A stretch of 64,000 nucleotides of DNA from Eudorina sp. 2006-703-Eu-15 (GCA_003117195.1 BDSI01000071.1:475947-539946); one strand, 5' to 3'; counted from the first letter of the stretch, positions 1 through 9,579 are shown. Made by a program: numbers and translations. The notes: generated by a model not told the origin, from the letters alone.

Positions 1-487
1 GAGGTGCCGCCCAAGGCACAGGAGGCCAGGGCACGAGCACACCAAGGTACTAAAGGTACCAAGCACGTCACGGCCGAACCCGGGTGCCGCTCGGTAGGGT
101 CTCGAGCACGAGCACACCGCAGGGCCGCACAACAGGGCGCCGCTCCACCAGCCACGCCAACAGACGCCGGCCCGGCAGAGCACGAGCACGCCACGAGCAA
201 GGGAAACGTCCAGGGCTGGTACCCTGCGGGGCGCAGCAAACAGGCACACCCCTCCCTCGCCAACCCAACCCTGGAGGCCCTCACCCCTACAACACTGGCC
301 CCCCTAGACCCCAGCACCCTCGAGGCCCCCCCACAAAGCCGAACTGAAACCCCCTTTCACTACTGCCCTACACAAACCGGAAGCGGCTCACACAACAAAC
401 CCCCCTGAGCTGGGCTGAGCTGATGCTGATGCTGTAGCTGTAGCTGCGAGCTGAAACTAATCTGACATTACTGCGGCGGCAGCCTGG
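1..487 (-). mobile_element. Retroelement family R, copy A (5' part, cut by window edge)
   Basis: This block matches, nearly base for base, the right-hand halves of the copies at 2079-3080 and 4040-5083. It ends with the same boundary, ctgcggcggcagcctg. The poly(A) end of related copies shows that the sense strand is the minus strand, so this is the 5' half. Its 3' half would lie left of the window. Open frames on both strands are Pro/Arg/Lys- or Cys/Leu-rich, low in complexity and not conserved in frame, so no protein is called. Confidence 0.7.
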
Positions 488-770
488 ACCCCCGGGAACC
501 CTCGGGGACCCGTCGCGACCGTCGGGAACCCTTGGGGACCCTCGGGGACCTCCGGGACCCTCGGGGACCCGTCGCGACCCTCGGGGATCATCGGGGACCC
601 TCGGCGACCCTTGGGGACCCTCGGGGACCCTCGGGGACCCTCGGGAAACCTCGGGGGCCCTCGGGGACCCTCGGGGACCCTCGGGGACCCTCGGGGACCC
701 TCGTGGACCCTTAGGGATTATCGGGGACCAACGGGAACCATCGGGGACCCTCGGGGACCCTCGTTTTTTT
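485..770. repeat. Tandem decamer array GGGGACCCTC, left block
   Basis: A degenerate tandem array of the 10-bp unit GGGGACCCTC (variants carry cgtcgcgacc, gggaacc and ggatcatc) starts at the 5' boundary of copy A and runs to a T-run. The same unit resumes at 1117-1217 beyond retroelement copy B, so the two blocks were probably one array before copy B landed in it. Long open frames of GDPRGPS type across it are an artefact of the period. Confidence 0.9.
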
Positions 771-1118
771 TTATTTTTTCTGAGAGGGACGTTACAAGGA
801 CAAAGGGACGGAAGCAGACCAAGCAGCAAGCCGGGAAGAAGGCCAGACAGCAAGCAAAGACCACCACACCGCAACCGAGCCCCAGAGGCACCAACCAGAA
901 GGAAAGGGAACCAAGCAACGCCAACCTCACAGACAGGACGGGGACAGGGACAGGGCGGCAGAGGGAGAGAAAAGCTCCCAAAGCGGCAAAACGGCACAAC
1001 AAGGCCGCACCTCCTACTCCAGGCCACCAGGCGAGACGGAAGGCCAAAGACGACCCACCCACCAACAAACAACAAAAAAAAAGAAAAACGGCTTCAAAAC
1101 CAGAACACAGCAACGGGG
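764..1118 (-). mobile_element. Retroelement family R, copy B (5'-truncated, 3' end present)
   Basis: On the minus strand this ends ...TTGTAACGTCCCTCTCAG followed by an A-run (seen as a T-run at about 764-778 on the plus strand). It carries about 340 bp of the element's 3' part. The truncated 5' edge at about 1117 joins the decamer array directly, and the array also abuts the poly(A) side. That is the pattern of a 5'-truncated retroposition into a tandem array. Confidence 0.7.
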
Positions 1119-1217
1119 ACCCTCGGGGACCCTCGGGGACCCTCGGGGACCCTCGGGGACCCTCGGGGACCCTCGGGGACCCTCGGGGACCCTTAGGGAT
1201 TATCGGGGACCATCGGT
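1117..1217. repeat. Tandem decamer array GGGGACCCTC, right block
   Basis: About ten nearly perfect GGGGACCCTC units continue the array of 485-770 on the other side of retroelement copy B. The last units decay to ttagggattatcggggaccatcgg, the same decay seen at the end of the left block (about 711-745). Confidence 0.9.
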
Positions 1218-1227
1218 CGAGGGAGGG

Positions 1228-1350
1228 GTGTTTTTTTTATTTCTGAAGGAACCAGGACTGGGGACGGGGTGCCTTTCTTTTTTGTTGTTTTTTTCTGAAG
1301 GAACCAGGACTCTAAAAAAAAAAGGACTCGGGACGGGGTGCCTTTCTTTA
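1228..1350. repeat. Two direct copies of a ~60-bp T/G-rich unit
   Basis: The string tttctgaaggaaccaggact occurs at about 1240 and about 1291. Each time it is followed by gggacggggtgcctttctt and a T-rich stretch. The second copy has an A-run insertion. Nothing coding is seen. Confidence 0.6.
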
Positions 1351-1520
1351 TGTTGTCTGGCGGTCCTCTGATGCTGCCACTACTGCTTGAGCGGCTAGCG
1401 GGCCGGGCTTCTGGGCGTCTCCACAGGCCAGCTGGATGACTTAGGATGGGTGAGAGTCTTGTAAACCTCCAGACGGGACAGGGACGGGTGGGCACCCTAC
1501 ACCCCTGACGACAACTTGCC

Positions 1521-1710
1521 AGTAGCTGGGGTCGATCCCAGGACCTCCCGGGGGGATGCGAGGTTTCCCTGTTGCCAGCCAATGCGCCTCATTGTCACCT
1601 TCTCGGGGTGCTGGTAAGTTCGTATCGTCCCCGGTAGGACTTTAACCCGGGTCACCCGGGCCAAATGTTGAGCCTTAACATTTGGTGTCCGAACGTACCT
1701 GGACCGTTGG
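1521..1710 (-). mobile_element. SINE-like repeat with tRNA-type B box, copy 1
   Basis: The segment from ggtcgatcccaggacctccc through ggtaggactttaacccgggtcacc recurs with a few changes at 7153-7300. On the minus strand it reads GGGTTAAAGTCCTACC, a T-arm/B-box-like block (intact as GGGTTCAAGTCCTACC in the second copy), preceded by an ATGTTAAGG...CAACAT hairpin. No complete tRNA cloverleaf can be drawn, so this is a tRNA-related repeat and not a tRNA gene. The full element ends were not determined. Confidence 0.5.
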
Positions 1711-2078
1711 GTCGTTGCTGCGTACGTGCGCGATTCACCATTTCAGCCACCAAAATGCGTGGCCACCGTCTCCGAATCGGAGATTCGGTGCAAATGCATG
1801 TATGTATGGTGCTGAATTTTTGTGGGAAATTGCAGGGGCGGGTGTGGACTGTGGCGGGTCGGCCGATTTTCCCGTGGTACACCTTTTACAGCAGCGTTTC
1901 CGTGCGCAGGCGTTTCAGGCGCTGCTTCTTTCACAATATTACAGTACTCATCATGCGGCATGTTTTGCTGCGTGTGTGCGCGCGGTGCTAAAAGGAATCT
2001 GAATCGAAAGATTCTCTCACGTTCCTCTACGTTCTCGTTCTGCCGACGGGCCTAGTTCTCATCATTGTGAGTGCACAT

Positions 2079-3080
2079 TCTTTTTTTTTTTCTGAGAGGG
2101 ACGTTACAAGGACAAAGGGACGGAAGCAGACCAAGCAGCAAGCCAGGAAGAGAGCCGGACGGCAAGCGAAGACCTCCACACTGCGACCAAGCCCCAGAGG
2201 CACCAACCAGGAGGAAAGGAAAACCAAGCAACGCCAACCTCACAGACCGGACAGGGACAGGGACAGGGCCGCAGAGGGAAGAAAAACCTCCCTTAGCGGC
2301 AAAGAACGGCACAACAAGGCCGCACCTCCTACTCCGGGCCACCAGGCAAAGCAGAAGGGCTCACAGAACCCCCCACCAAACAGCAACGAACCAAAGAGGC
2401 AACAAGGACAACACAACCCAAAGAAAAAAAGAAGCAGGACAACACCCAACCACAGAAGCCAAAAGCACAGAAGCAAGAGACCCAGGAACAACGGCAACGC
2501 TCAACAGGAGACGGCCAAAACAGACCGCCCAACTAGAAGGAGCCCAACCCTGCAACCCCCAAAACAGGCACCCCCCACCCACAGGAACCCAAGGAACGCC
2601 AAGGTGCCGCCCAGGGCACTGAAGGCCAGGGCACGAGCACACCGAGGCACCACGCACGACACAGCCAACCCTGGGTGCCGCTCGGTAGGGTCTCGAGCAC
2701 GAGCACACCGCAGGGCCGCACAACAGGGCGCCGCTCTGCCAGCCACGCCAACAGACGCCGGCCCGGCAGAGCACGAGCACGCCACGAGCAAGGGAAACGT
2801 CCAGGGCTGGTACCCTGCGGGGCGCAGCAAACAGGCACACCCCTCCCTCGCCAACCCAACCCTGGAGGCCCTCACCCCTACAACACTGGCCCCCCTAGAC
2901 CCCAGCACCCTCGAGGCCCCCCACAAAGCCGAACTGAAACCCCCTTTCACTACTGCCCTACACAAACCGGAAGCGGCTCACACAACAAAACCCCCCTGAG
3001 CTGGGCTGAGCTGATGCTGTAGCTGTAGCTGCGAGCTGAAACTAATCTGACAGTACTGCGGCGGCAGCCTGTGGGGCAGC
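2079..3080 (-). mobile_element. Retroelement family R, copy C (near full length)
   Basis: About 1.0 kb. On the minus strand it starts near CAGGCTGCCGCCGCAG and ends TTGTAACGTCCCTCTCAG plus an A-run (plus-strand T-run 2079-2090). TGTAA, the volvocine poly(A) signal, lies about a dozen bases before the tail, as expected for an element copied from a cleaved and polyadenylated RNA. Compared with copy E it has lost or changed several internal segments. The 5' edge has a duplicated 12-mer (agcctgtggggc) at the junction with copy D. No reverse transcriptase or endonuclease motif is visible, so the element appears non-autonomous. Confidence 0.7.
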
Positions 3081-3830
3081 CTGTGGGGCCGTGACGTGCT
3101 TGGTGCCTTGGTGTGCTCGTGCCCTGGCCTCCTGTGCCTTGGGCGGCACCTCGGTGCTTTTGGGTTCGTGCGCGCCTGGGGGGTCTGTTTTTTGGGGGGT
3201 GAGGTTTTGGGTTCCTTCTGTTGGGCGGTCTGGTGTGTCTCCTTTTTTTTTCTCCTTCTGTTGGGAGTTCCGGTGTTCCTTGGGGCTGCTGCAGGTTGTT
3301 GCTTCCGTTATTTTTTCCGTTGTTTTTTTTTGTGCTGCTTTTTTGTGTCTTCTGTGGCTGCTGCAGTTGGGTGTTGCCCTGCTTCTTTGGGTTGTGTTTG
3401 CCTCGTTGCTTTTTTTTTCGTTGCTGTGTTCTGGTTTCGTAGCTGTCTTTTTGGTTTTGTTGTTTGTTGGTGGGTGGGTCGTCTTTGGCCTTCCGTCTCG
3501 CCTTTTTTTTTCTGAGAGGGACGTTACAAGGACAAAGGGACGGAAGCAGACCAAGCAGCTCGCCTGGAGTAGGAGGTGCGGCCTTGTTGTGCCGTTTTGC
3601 CGCTTTGGGAGCTCTTCTCTCCCTCTGCCGTCCTGTCCCTGTCCCCGTCCGGTCTGTGAGGTTGGCGTTGCTTGGTTCCCTTTCCTTCTGGTTGGTGCCT
3701 CTCGGGCTCGGTTGCGGTGTGGTGGTCTTCGCTTGCCGTCTGGCCTTCTTCCCGGCTTGCTGCTTGGCCTGCTTCCGTCCCTTTGTCCTTGTAACGTCCC
3801 TCTCAGAAAAAACAAAACAAAAAAAAACGG
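3081..3830 (+). mobile_element. Retroelement family R, copy D (opposite orientation)
   Basis: This is the reverse complement of the distal three quarters of copies C and E. It begins ggccgtgacgtgcttgg and ends TTGTAACGTCCCTCTCAG followed by an A-rich tail (about 3808-3830). The 5' end is truncated and abuts the 5' end of copy C, giving a head-to-head pair. A short plus-oriented T-run block interrupts it at 3504-3560. Confidence 0.7.
3504..3560 (-). mobile_element. Retroelement family R, short nested copy inside copy D
   Basis: Only the last about 48 bp of the element plus the poly(A) tail (T-run on the plus strand) are present, in the orientation opposite to copy D. The 6-mer ctcgcc lies on both sides (about 3497-3502 and 3561-3566) and looks like a target-site duplication. 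It is an extreme 5' truncation of the kind made by target-primed reverse transcription. Confidence 0.65.
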
Positions 3831-4039
3831 GCCTCCCCATTCTCCCTGTAAAAATTAGGTGGGGAGCCGCTCATAGCTCGGATTTCTTGTGCACTAGCGT
3901 GCGGGCTATATTCTGCTTCGTTACGCGTTAATTAAAGCACCAATGACTTTCGAATCAGTAAGTAACAATAATTAAAAAATGCTGCGATTTGACGGGGAGG
4001 TCTTTTGGTCCCCGTGCAAGGCTGTTCGTTTTGGGGTGT

Positions 4040-5083
4040 TTTTTTTTCTTTCTGAGAGGGACGTTACAAGGACAAAGGGACGGAAGCAGACCAAGCAGCA
4101 AGCCGGGAAGAAGGCCAGACGGCAAGCGAAGACCACCACACCGCAACCGAGCCCCAGAGGGAGAGCCCCAAAGGGAACCAAGCAACGCCAACCTCACAGA
4201 CAGGACGGGGACAGGGACAGGGCGGCAGAGGGAGAGAAAAGCTCCCAAAGCGGCAAAACGGCACAACAAGGCCACACCTCCTACTCCAGGCCACCAGGCG
4301 AGACGGAAGGCCAAAGACGACCCACCCACCAACAAACAACAAAAACAAAAAAAGAAAAGAAAAACGGCTACAAAACCAGAACTCAGCAACGAGGCAAACA
4401 CTACCCAAAGAAGCAGGGCAACACCCAACTGCAGCAGCCACAGAAGACACAAAGCAAACAACGGAAGCAACAACCTGCAGCAGCCCCAGGGAACACCGGA
4501 ACTCCCAACAGAAGGAGACACACCAGACCGCCCAACAGAAGGAACCCAACCCCCCATCCCCCAAAAACAGACCCCCCAGGCGCGCACGAACCCAAAAGCA
4601 CGGAGGTGCCGCCCAAGGCACAGGAGGTCAGGGCACGAGCACACCAAGGCACCAAGCACGTCACGGCCGAACCCGGGTGCCGCTCGGTAGGGTCTCGAGC
4701 AAGAGCACACCGCAGGGCCGCACAACAGGGCGCCGCTCTGCCAGCCACACCAACAGACGCCGGCCCGGCAGAGCACGAGCACACCACGAGCAAGGGAAAC
4801 GTCCAGGGCTGGTACCCTGCGGGGCGCAGCAAGCAGGCACACCCCTCCCTCGCCAACCCAACCCTGGAGGCCCTCACCCCTACAAACTGGCCCCCCTAGA
4901 CCCCAGGCACCCTCGAGGCCCCCCCACAAAGCCGAACTGAAACCCCCTTTCACTACTGCCCTACACAAACCGGAAACGGCTCACACAACAAACCCCCCTG
5001 AGCTGGGCTGAGCTGATGCTGATGCTGTAGCTGTAGCTGCGAGCTGAAACTAATCTGACATTACTGCGGCGGCAGCCTGTGGG
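4040..5083 (-). mobile_element. Retroelement family R, copy E (reference full-length copy)
   Basis: This is the most complete copy, about 1.04 kb from the T-run at about 4040 (the poly(A) tail of the minus-strand sense) to ctgcggcggcagcctgtggggc. The minus-strand sense carries TGTAA just before the tail. Open frames of about 300 residues exist on both strands (Lys/Pro/Thr/Gln-rich on plus, Cys/Leu/Val/Gly-rich on minus). Neither is conserved in frame among copies, so they are treated as compositional. The element could be a SINE-like non-autonomous retroposon or the 3' end of a longer LINE. Confidence 0.7.
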
Positions 5084-5432
5084 GCTGGCACAGGGTGGGC
5101 CAGGGACAGATGGACCCGCAGCCTGGGCGCCTCCCCTTCGGCACGCTCGACAGAGCACAGCTGCCTCCCCTCGCCCCCAGGAACAGGCCTCCTTGTGATG
5201 CAGGCTTTGCTCTTATAATGTTCCTTTCTGTGGTATTCGCTTGTAGTAGCCGACCGAGTGTGGCCGCAGCCTTTCGGGCACTGCACGCCTTCAGGTTGCA
5301 GGTGCCGTGGCTCCATGCATGTGACCCAACGGAATTCCGAACGAAAGAAACCCTAAGCCACTAAAATTAATGCAATCAATTACAAAAGCATTATTAATGT
5401 CAAAACCGCGTTCAAGTCCTCGATTTGTTTTT

Positions 5433-5474
5433 GGGCGGGGCCCCAGCGCGAAGCGCGTTCGGGGGGCCCCGCCC
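5433..5474. repeat. Perfect 12-bp inverted repeat (hairpin)
   Basis: GGGCGGGGCCCC (5433-5444) and its exact reverse complement GGGGCCCCGCCC (5463-5474) flank a loop that itself contains a GCGCGAAGCGCG inverted repeat. The right arm sequence recurs at 6386-6397, followed by another small hairpin (cggcttcgaggaagccg). Confidence 0.8.
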
Positions 5475-5490
5475 CCTAGGATTGCCCATG

Positions 5491-5493
<3 letters not shown>

Positions 5494-5521
<28 letters not shown>
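5494..5521. repeat. (GT)n microsatellite
   Basis: An uninterrupted run of about 13 GT dinucleotides. Confidence 0.95.
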
Positions 5522-7043
5522 CCGTGTGTCCGGTAACGGCAAAACGTTCATTATCCGCTAAACTAATTCGCTATGTTTGTCATATTAATTGTCCTCTATT
5601 GCAAGGTAACTTTGGTTTGGCTGAAAAAAATTCTTTGCGCACAAACGGTCAAAGTAAAGCTCCGCGGTCCCCATGGACCCGAGTCAACATCCAACCAACG
5701 CCTCTCGCGCTCATATTTGTTGCAACGGGTGCCGCGTGATGAATACTTGAATTAGGAATGGGCGGCGCGTGCTAAATTGAACTTCGATAGTGTTCTGATG
5801 TTTGAACATCAAGATACCACCAACATCAAGATTTGCCTTTCTGTCTTGCCAGATGAATACAAATCAACAATATGTACTGAATCAAAGTTTCAAGATGCAA
5901 AGGGATAGCGTACCGAGTGCCAACGAGTTCTCCAGTTCCGATGGCCCAAAGTCCGGGTCTCACCGCGGCTTTTTTTCGCACCCTGTTTTTGCCTTACATT
6001 TGCTATGTAACTATTGATAGCAAACTTTAGAGGTTCACGTCTGCTGCGGGCGTGCAACTGAAGGGTTGCATGCCTGCCGACGGACCAAACAACTACAGTT
6101 TCACGGCAAAACAAGGATGCTTCAAGCTTGCTTTGTGATCATCTGCTTCACAGACGGATGTGGTAGTGCACTATCGTTACCATAGTGCCGATACGATGAC
6201 CGCCGTCGCCGGCGCGTACTGCAGGATGGTTTCGGGGCTGCCGACGTGTTTGGGCTTGGTGAATCTATGCACGCCGATCCCCCTTCAACATCAACGACAC
6301 CCCCAATGGCAACCTTTCACTCTCTCACACTGTTGCGCGGTAATAGAGTTTTCTTTCTGAAGCAAGCGGCCTGTACGGATTATAGGGGGCCCCGCCCTTT
6401 TCCGGCTTCGAGGAAGCCGACCCCTACTTGTTTGGTCTGGCGCCTGGTGACAAAGTTCCAGACATCCGTGGCAAAAGTCCTCAAGGCACCCACCCATCCT
6501 TGCCGTACAACAAACTGTGCTGGCCAACAACTTTTGTCGTACAACTCAGATTAAAGTTTTAGAAGCACTTTTTAATTGCTCTCGTTGAGTACTTTCGTTT
6601 TGAAGCATGGAATCTGTTTGGGAGGATCCTACCCCCCCTGCTAAACACATAAAAAAACGCAAACGATTTGCCTTTACGTTTTGAAACGTACCCAAACGAG
6701 CCCTTATAAGGGTACGGAAAATGTGCAAACTGCAATCTTTTCATTACACACCTGGTTAACTACGTAAACCTTATTGTTTCTCCCGCTAGGAGCAGTGATT
6801 TGCTCTACCTGCAATGGAGGATTCGAATCCTGAATTCAGGACCCAAAAAAAAGGACCCAACCATGCTCTATTGGGGGCAAGAAGGGTAATCTTAGACGGT
6901 ACCAAGGCTAACTCGCACCTATTGTATGGCATGAAATACTACGGGGAAACACGTATAGGACATGGGAATCGGCGGCCTTGCCAATCGGCGATCCAAACGA
7001 GTGGAAGCTAGCGTCTGTCGTTTGGTACGGCATCGTTTGGCTC

Positions 7044-7150
7044 AAAATAAACGACAGACTCCGTCGTTTATTTTGTTTCATTTCGTTTGCATTTGACCAG
7101 GGTTCCCGGAAACGAAAATGTAAATGTAAACATTTACATTTTCGCTTCCG
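7044..7150. repeat. Two adjacent foldback palindromes (MITE-like)
   Basis: AAAATAAACGAC (7044-7055) pairs perfectly with 7063-7074 across a 7-nt loop. Next to it, CGAAAATGTAAATGT (7113-7127) pairs perfectly with 7130-7144 across a 2-nt loop. With one mismatch that stem extends to about 20 bp (GGAA... to ...TTCC). Confidence 0.85.
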
Positions 7151-7152
7151 TT

Positions 7153-7300
7153 GACTAGGGTCGATTCCAGGACCTCCCGGGGGGAATTGCAAGGTTTCCC
7201 TGTTGCCTCATTGTCACCTTCTGGGGGTGCTGGTCAGTTCTTATCGTCTCCGGTAGGACTTGAACCCGGGTCACCCCTTATCATATGGTGTCAAAGCTAA
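7153..7300 (-). mobile_element. SINE-like repeat with tRNA-type B box, copy 2
   Basis: The segment from ggtcgattccaggacctccc to ggacttgaacccgggtcacc is about 85-90% alike to 1521-1660. The minus strand reads GGGTTCAAGTCCTACC, a canonical-looking B box. It is followed directly by retroelement copy F. Confidence 0.55.
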
Positions 7301-7305
7301 CCTGG

Positions 7306-7520
7306 CGCCTTCTTTTGGGGGTTTTTTCTCTCTCTGCAGCCCTGTCCCTGCCCTGTCCGGTCTGATAGTTTGGCGTTCCTTGGTTCCCTTTCCTTCTGGT
7401 TGGCGCTTCTGGGGCTTGGTAGTAATGTTGTGATGTTGGCTCGCCACCTGGCTTTTTTCCCAGCTTGCTGCTTGGCCTGCTTCCGTCCCTTTGTCCTTGT
7501 GACGTCCCTCTCAGAAAAAA
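7306..7520 (+). mobile_element. Retroelement family R, copy F (5'-truncated)
   Basis: About 210 bp of the element's 3' part in plus sense. It ends CTTGTGACGTCCCTCTCAG and eight A residues. The TGTAA signal has mutated to TGTGA here, which suggests an old copy. Confidence 0.7.
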
Positions 7521-7659
7521 AACCTGCCATGCGGAAATGCTCCCACATGAGCCGCTGACAACCTGGGTGACGACAGGTTCGGAAGGGCAGGGTTCGGCGT
7601 GGGCAGCTTGGTTGTATGTGGCACCAAATGGCCCACAGCCAGGTGGCCTGAAGAGTGGT

Positions 7660-7885
7660 CCAGAGGTGAATACTGAACTTTGTATACTGAACTTTTAATA
7701 TTGTTCTATGTAATATTGAATTTTGCACATTGAACTTTACATAAATTTTGCATATTAAGAACATTGAACATTGAACCTTTGAGTATTGGTATTGAATTTT
7801 GGATATGTACTTGGAATAGTGACCTATTAAACTTTGTACATTGATCTTTTCATATGGAACTTTGTATATTGAATTCCATATAATA
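7660..7885. repeat. AT-rich degenerate tandem repeat, left of Harbinger element
   Basis: Repeated ttgaactttgtatat/ttgaatattgaactt words of about 12-18 bp. The same words continue on the other side of the transposon (9497-9570), so the transposon sits inside this array. Confidence 0.7.
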
Positions 7886-9493
7886 GAGGGTGTTTACACT
7901 TAGGATTAAAGCGGCGGATTAGGCAAATATTAATCTAGGCCAATCGGTGTTAATCCAACACTTAATCCTGCACGTGTTTACAAGGATGGAATTAAAGTGC
8001 AGATCAAGTACGGCGACAGGGAAAGCTCTTATTGTAAGTGGGATACAGGGACACCAAGGTCAAAAGAAGTAATAATCTAGTATTGTTGTTGTAAGATGAG
8101 AGGCTGTGATAGAAAGTGACAGGTCTTGGCTGCCATGGCCTGCAGCGTGGCAACTGTTTCATTGATCATAATAGCCTCAATTCTCACCGGGGTTGCTATA
8201 GACACAAACCATGCGAATGTCCTGATGGCCCTGCATAACACCGCAGCGGTCATAATTGATAACCCGCACCGTTTTCGCCTTGTGACTTCACCCTTTTATG
8301 TACAGCCGCGGCCGCTGCAAACCTGGGGCTATTTCCGATCTGACTTCTGGTGTTCTGGAGCGACAAAGAATACGTGAAACACCTGCAGGTTACACGCTCG
8401 TCGTTCAACCTTCTCCTTCAACACCTGCGTCCCGATTTGGAGGGTGGCGTGTCAAGGTTTCATCAACCGGTAGAGCCCGAGCGGAAGCTGGCGATGGGAC
8501 TTTACAAGCTTGCCAAGGGAGCCGACTTCAGGAGCATGGAACTCGTCTTCGGGGTTTCGCCGGCAGCGTCGTGCATTTTTTTCAAACATCCCCAACACAG
8601 GCAACTGCTTGCACCAATGATTACGGGGAATGGGCGGCACATTGTGAAAACCCTGCAGGGGTGTCGTGGTATGCTCACATACACGTTACACTCAGATACC
8701 AGCAAAACACTGTGACTGACTGTGTAGTGGTGAGCCCTACCAACTGCACAACTGCACAATCGGACATACAGATTGAGCAATGAACATGAATCCTCTTTAC
8801 TCGCCTGTACGCCCATTGCAGAGGTGCGTGTGCCGCCTCCCACCATGCCAGGAGGAACCTGCTTGTACGCGGCACCAGGCTGCACATGCTGTGTGAAACG
8901 ATCATCGTAATCATTTCGGTGTTCGTAGCCACCGTCGTGTACGTAGCCAAGTCCGCCAGTTTGGCGCGTGTTCACCATCCGTTGGGTACCATGTCCCGCG
9001 CGAGGCAGTATGACGCCGTTTGGGTCTCCCAGTGACGTCCTCATACGCGGTTGATGAACAAGCATTACAGAGCCAGTTGCTGTTCGCCGTGGAACGACCC
9101 CGGCCTGCTGCATTGTCGTTGGCCAGTTACCCAAACAAGGCCAATGCAAATGCAGATCCTTCAATTGCAATGGCCTTTTTCAAAGATTATCCGAGTATGA
9201 ATGGATTCAGTTTCGTCTGGTATGTGGCAGAAGTGGGCTAATCCTGAAAAGCCAATTTGCTACTCGGTCGCGAGCAGGTAGCAAATTTTTTCCACCGAAA
9301 TCACAGGAAGACTACAGGATTATTATTCACATTTCACAATATGGTCATCCAAATTTAATTCACGGGAAGCTTGTCCGTGCAAGTACAATGGTCACTAATC
9401 CCGCCACCCTAATTCGGCTAATTCGGGTTATGTTTACATATATGACCGATTAAGCTCTAATCCGCCGCCTTAATCCTAAGTGTAAACACCCTC
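7886..9493 (+). mobile_element. PIF/Harbinger-type DNA transposon, probably non-autonomous
   Basis: The terminal inverted repeats are 37 bp: 7886-7922 begins GAGGGTGTTTACACTTAGGA, and 9457-9493 is its reverse complement with a single mismatch. Both ends are flanked by ATA (7883-7885 and 9494-9496), a 3-bp target duplication as made by PIF/Harbinger elements (usually TWA). Inside lies a broken stretch resembling the N-terminal region of HARBI1/PIF transposases (8350-8670). No DDE nuclease domain can be read, so this copy should not move on its own. The 1.6-kb size fits an internally deleted derivative. The two near-identical ends suggest fairly recent insertion. Confidence 0.85.
8290..8715 (+). 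pseudogene. Harbinger-like transposase N-terminal fragment
   Basis: From 8350 the frame reads FWSDKEYVKHLQVTRSSFNL and continues with EPERKLAMGLYKLAKGADFR, then SMELVFGVSPAASCIFF. This is the pattern of the helix-turn-helix-like region of HARBI1/PIF transposases (R.S...F..LL..L, then E.RLA..LYRLA.G...R.....FGVS...). The upstream part (TWGYFRSDFW, near 8320-8350) sits in a different frame, so there is a frameshift or lost intron near 8347. After HIVKTLQ the frame departs from the family and stops at 8715 without the catalytic DDE residues. The family assignment rests on pattern recognition only. Confidence 0.6.
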
Positions 9494-9496
9494 ATA

Positions 9497-9570
9497 AACC
9501 TTGCAGGTTGAACTTTGCATGTTGAACTTTGAATATTGAACTTTGAATATTAAACTTTGAATATTGGCAT
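9497..9570. repeat. AT-rich degenerate tandem repeat, right of Harbinger element
   Basis: ttgaactttgcatg/ttgaactttgaata words continue the array of 7660-7885. Confidence 0.7.
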
Positions 9571-9579
9571 TTGGGTATT

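Larger units (their letters stand above)
5084..7043. other. Gene-poor spacer
   Basis: No convincing gene was found. The GC content is lower than in the gene region. The segment holds a hairpin (5433-5474), a GT microsatellite (5494-5521) and a second copy of the GGGGCCCCGCCC block at 6386-6397. The short open frames present show no family resemblance. Confidence 0.6.

Noticed and set aside
532..1246. Open frames of Gly-Asp-Pro-Arg-Gly-Pro-Ser repeats on both strands
   Set aside because: They translate the 10-bp GGGGACCCTC array. Any stop-free tandem repeat opens frames.
2067..4968. Open frames of 230-340 residues on both strands across retroelement copies
   Set aside because: Low-complexity composition, frames not conserved between copies, and no catalytic motif. 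The shared TGTAA-poly(A) end shows the element is defined by its RNA, not by these frames.
6800..6860. A tRNA-like ggattcgaatcc near 6826
   Set aside because: It is a simple palindrome (ggattcgaatcc) with no surrounding cloverleaf.
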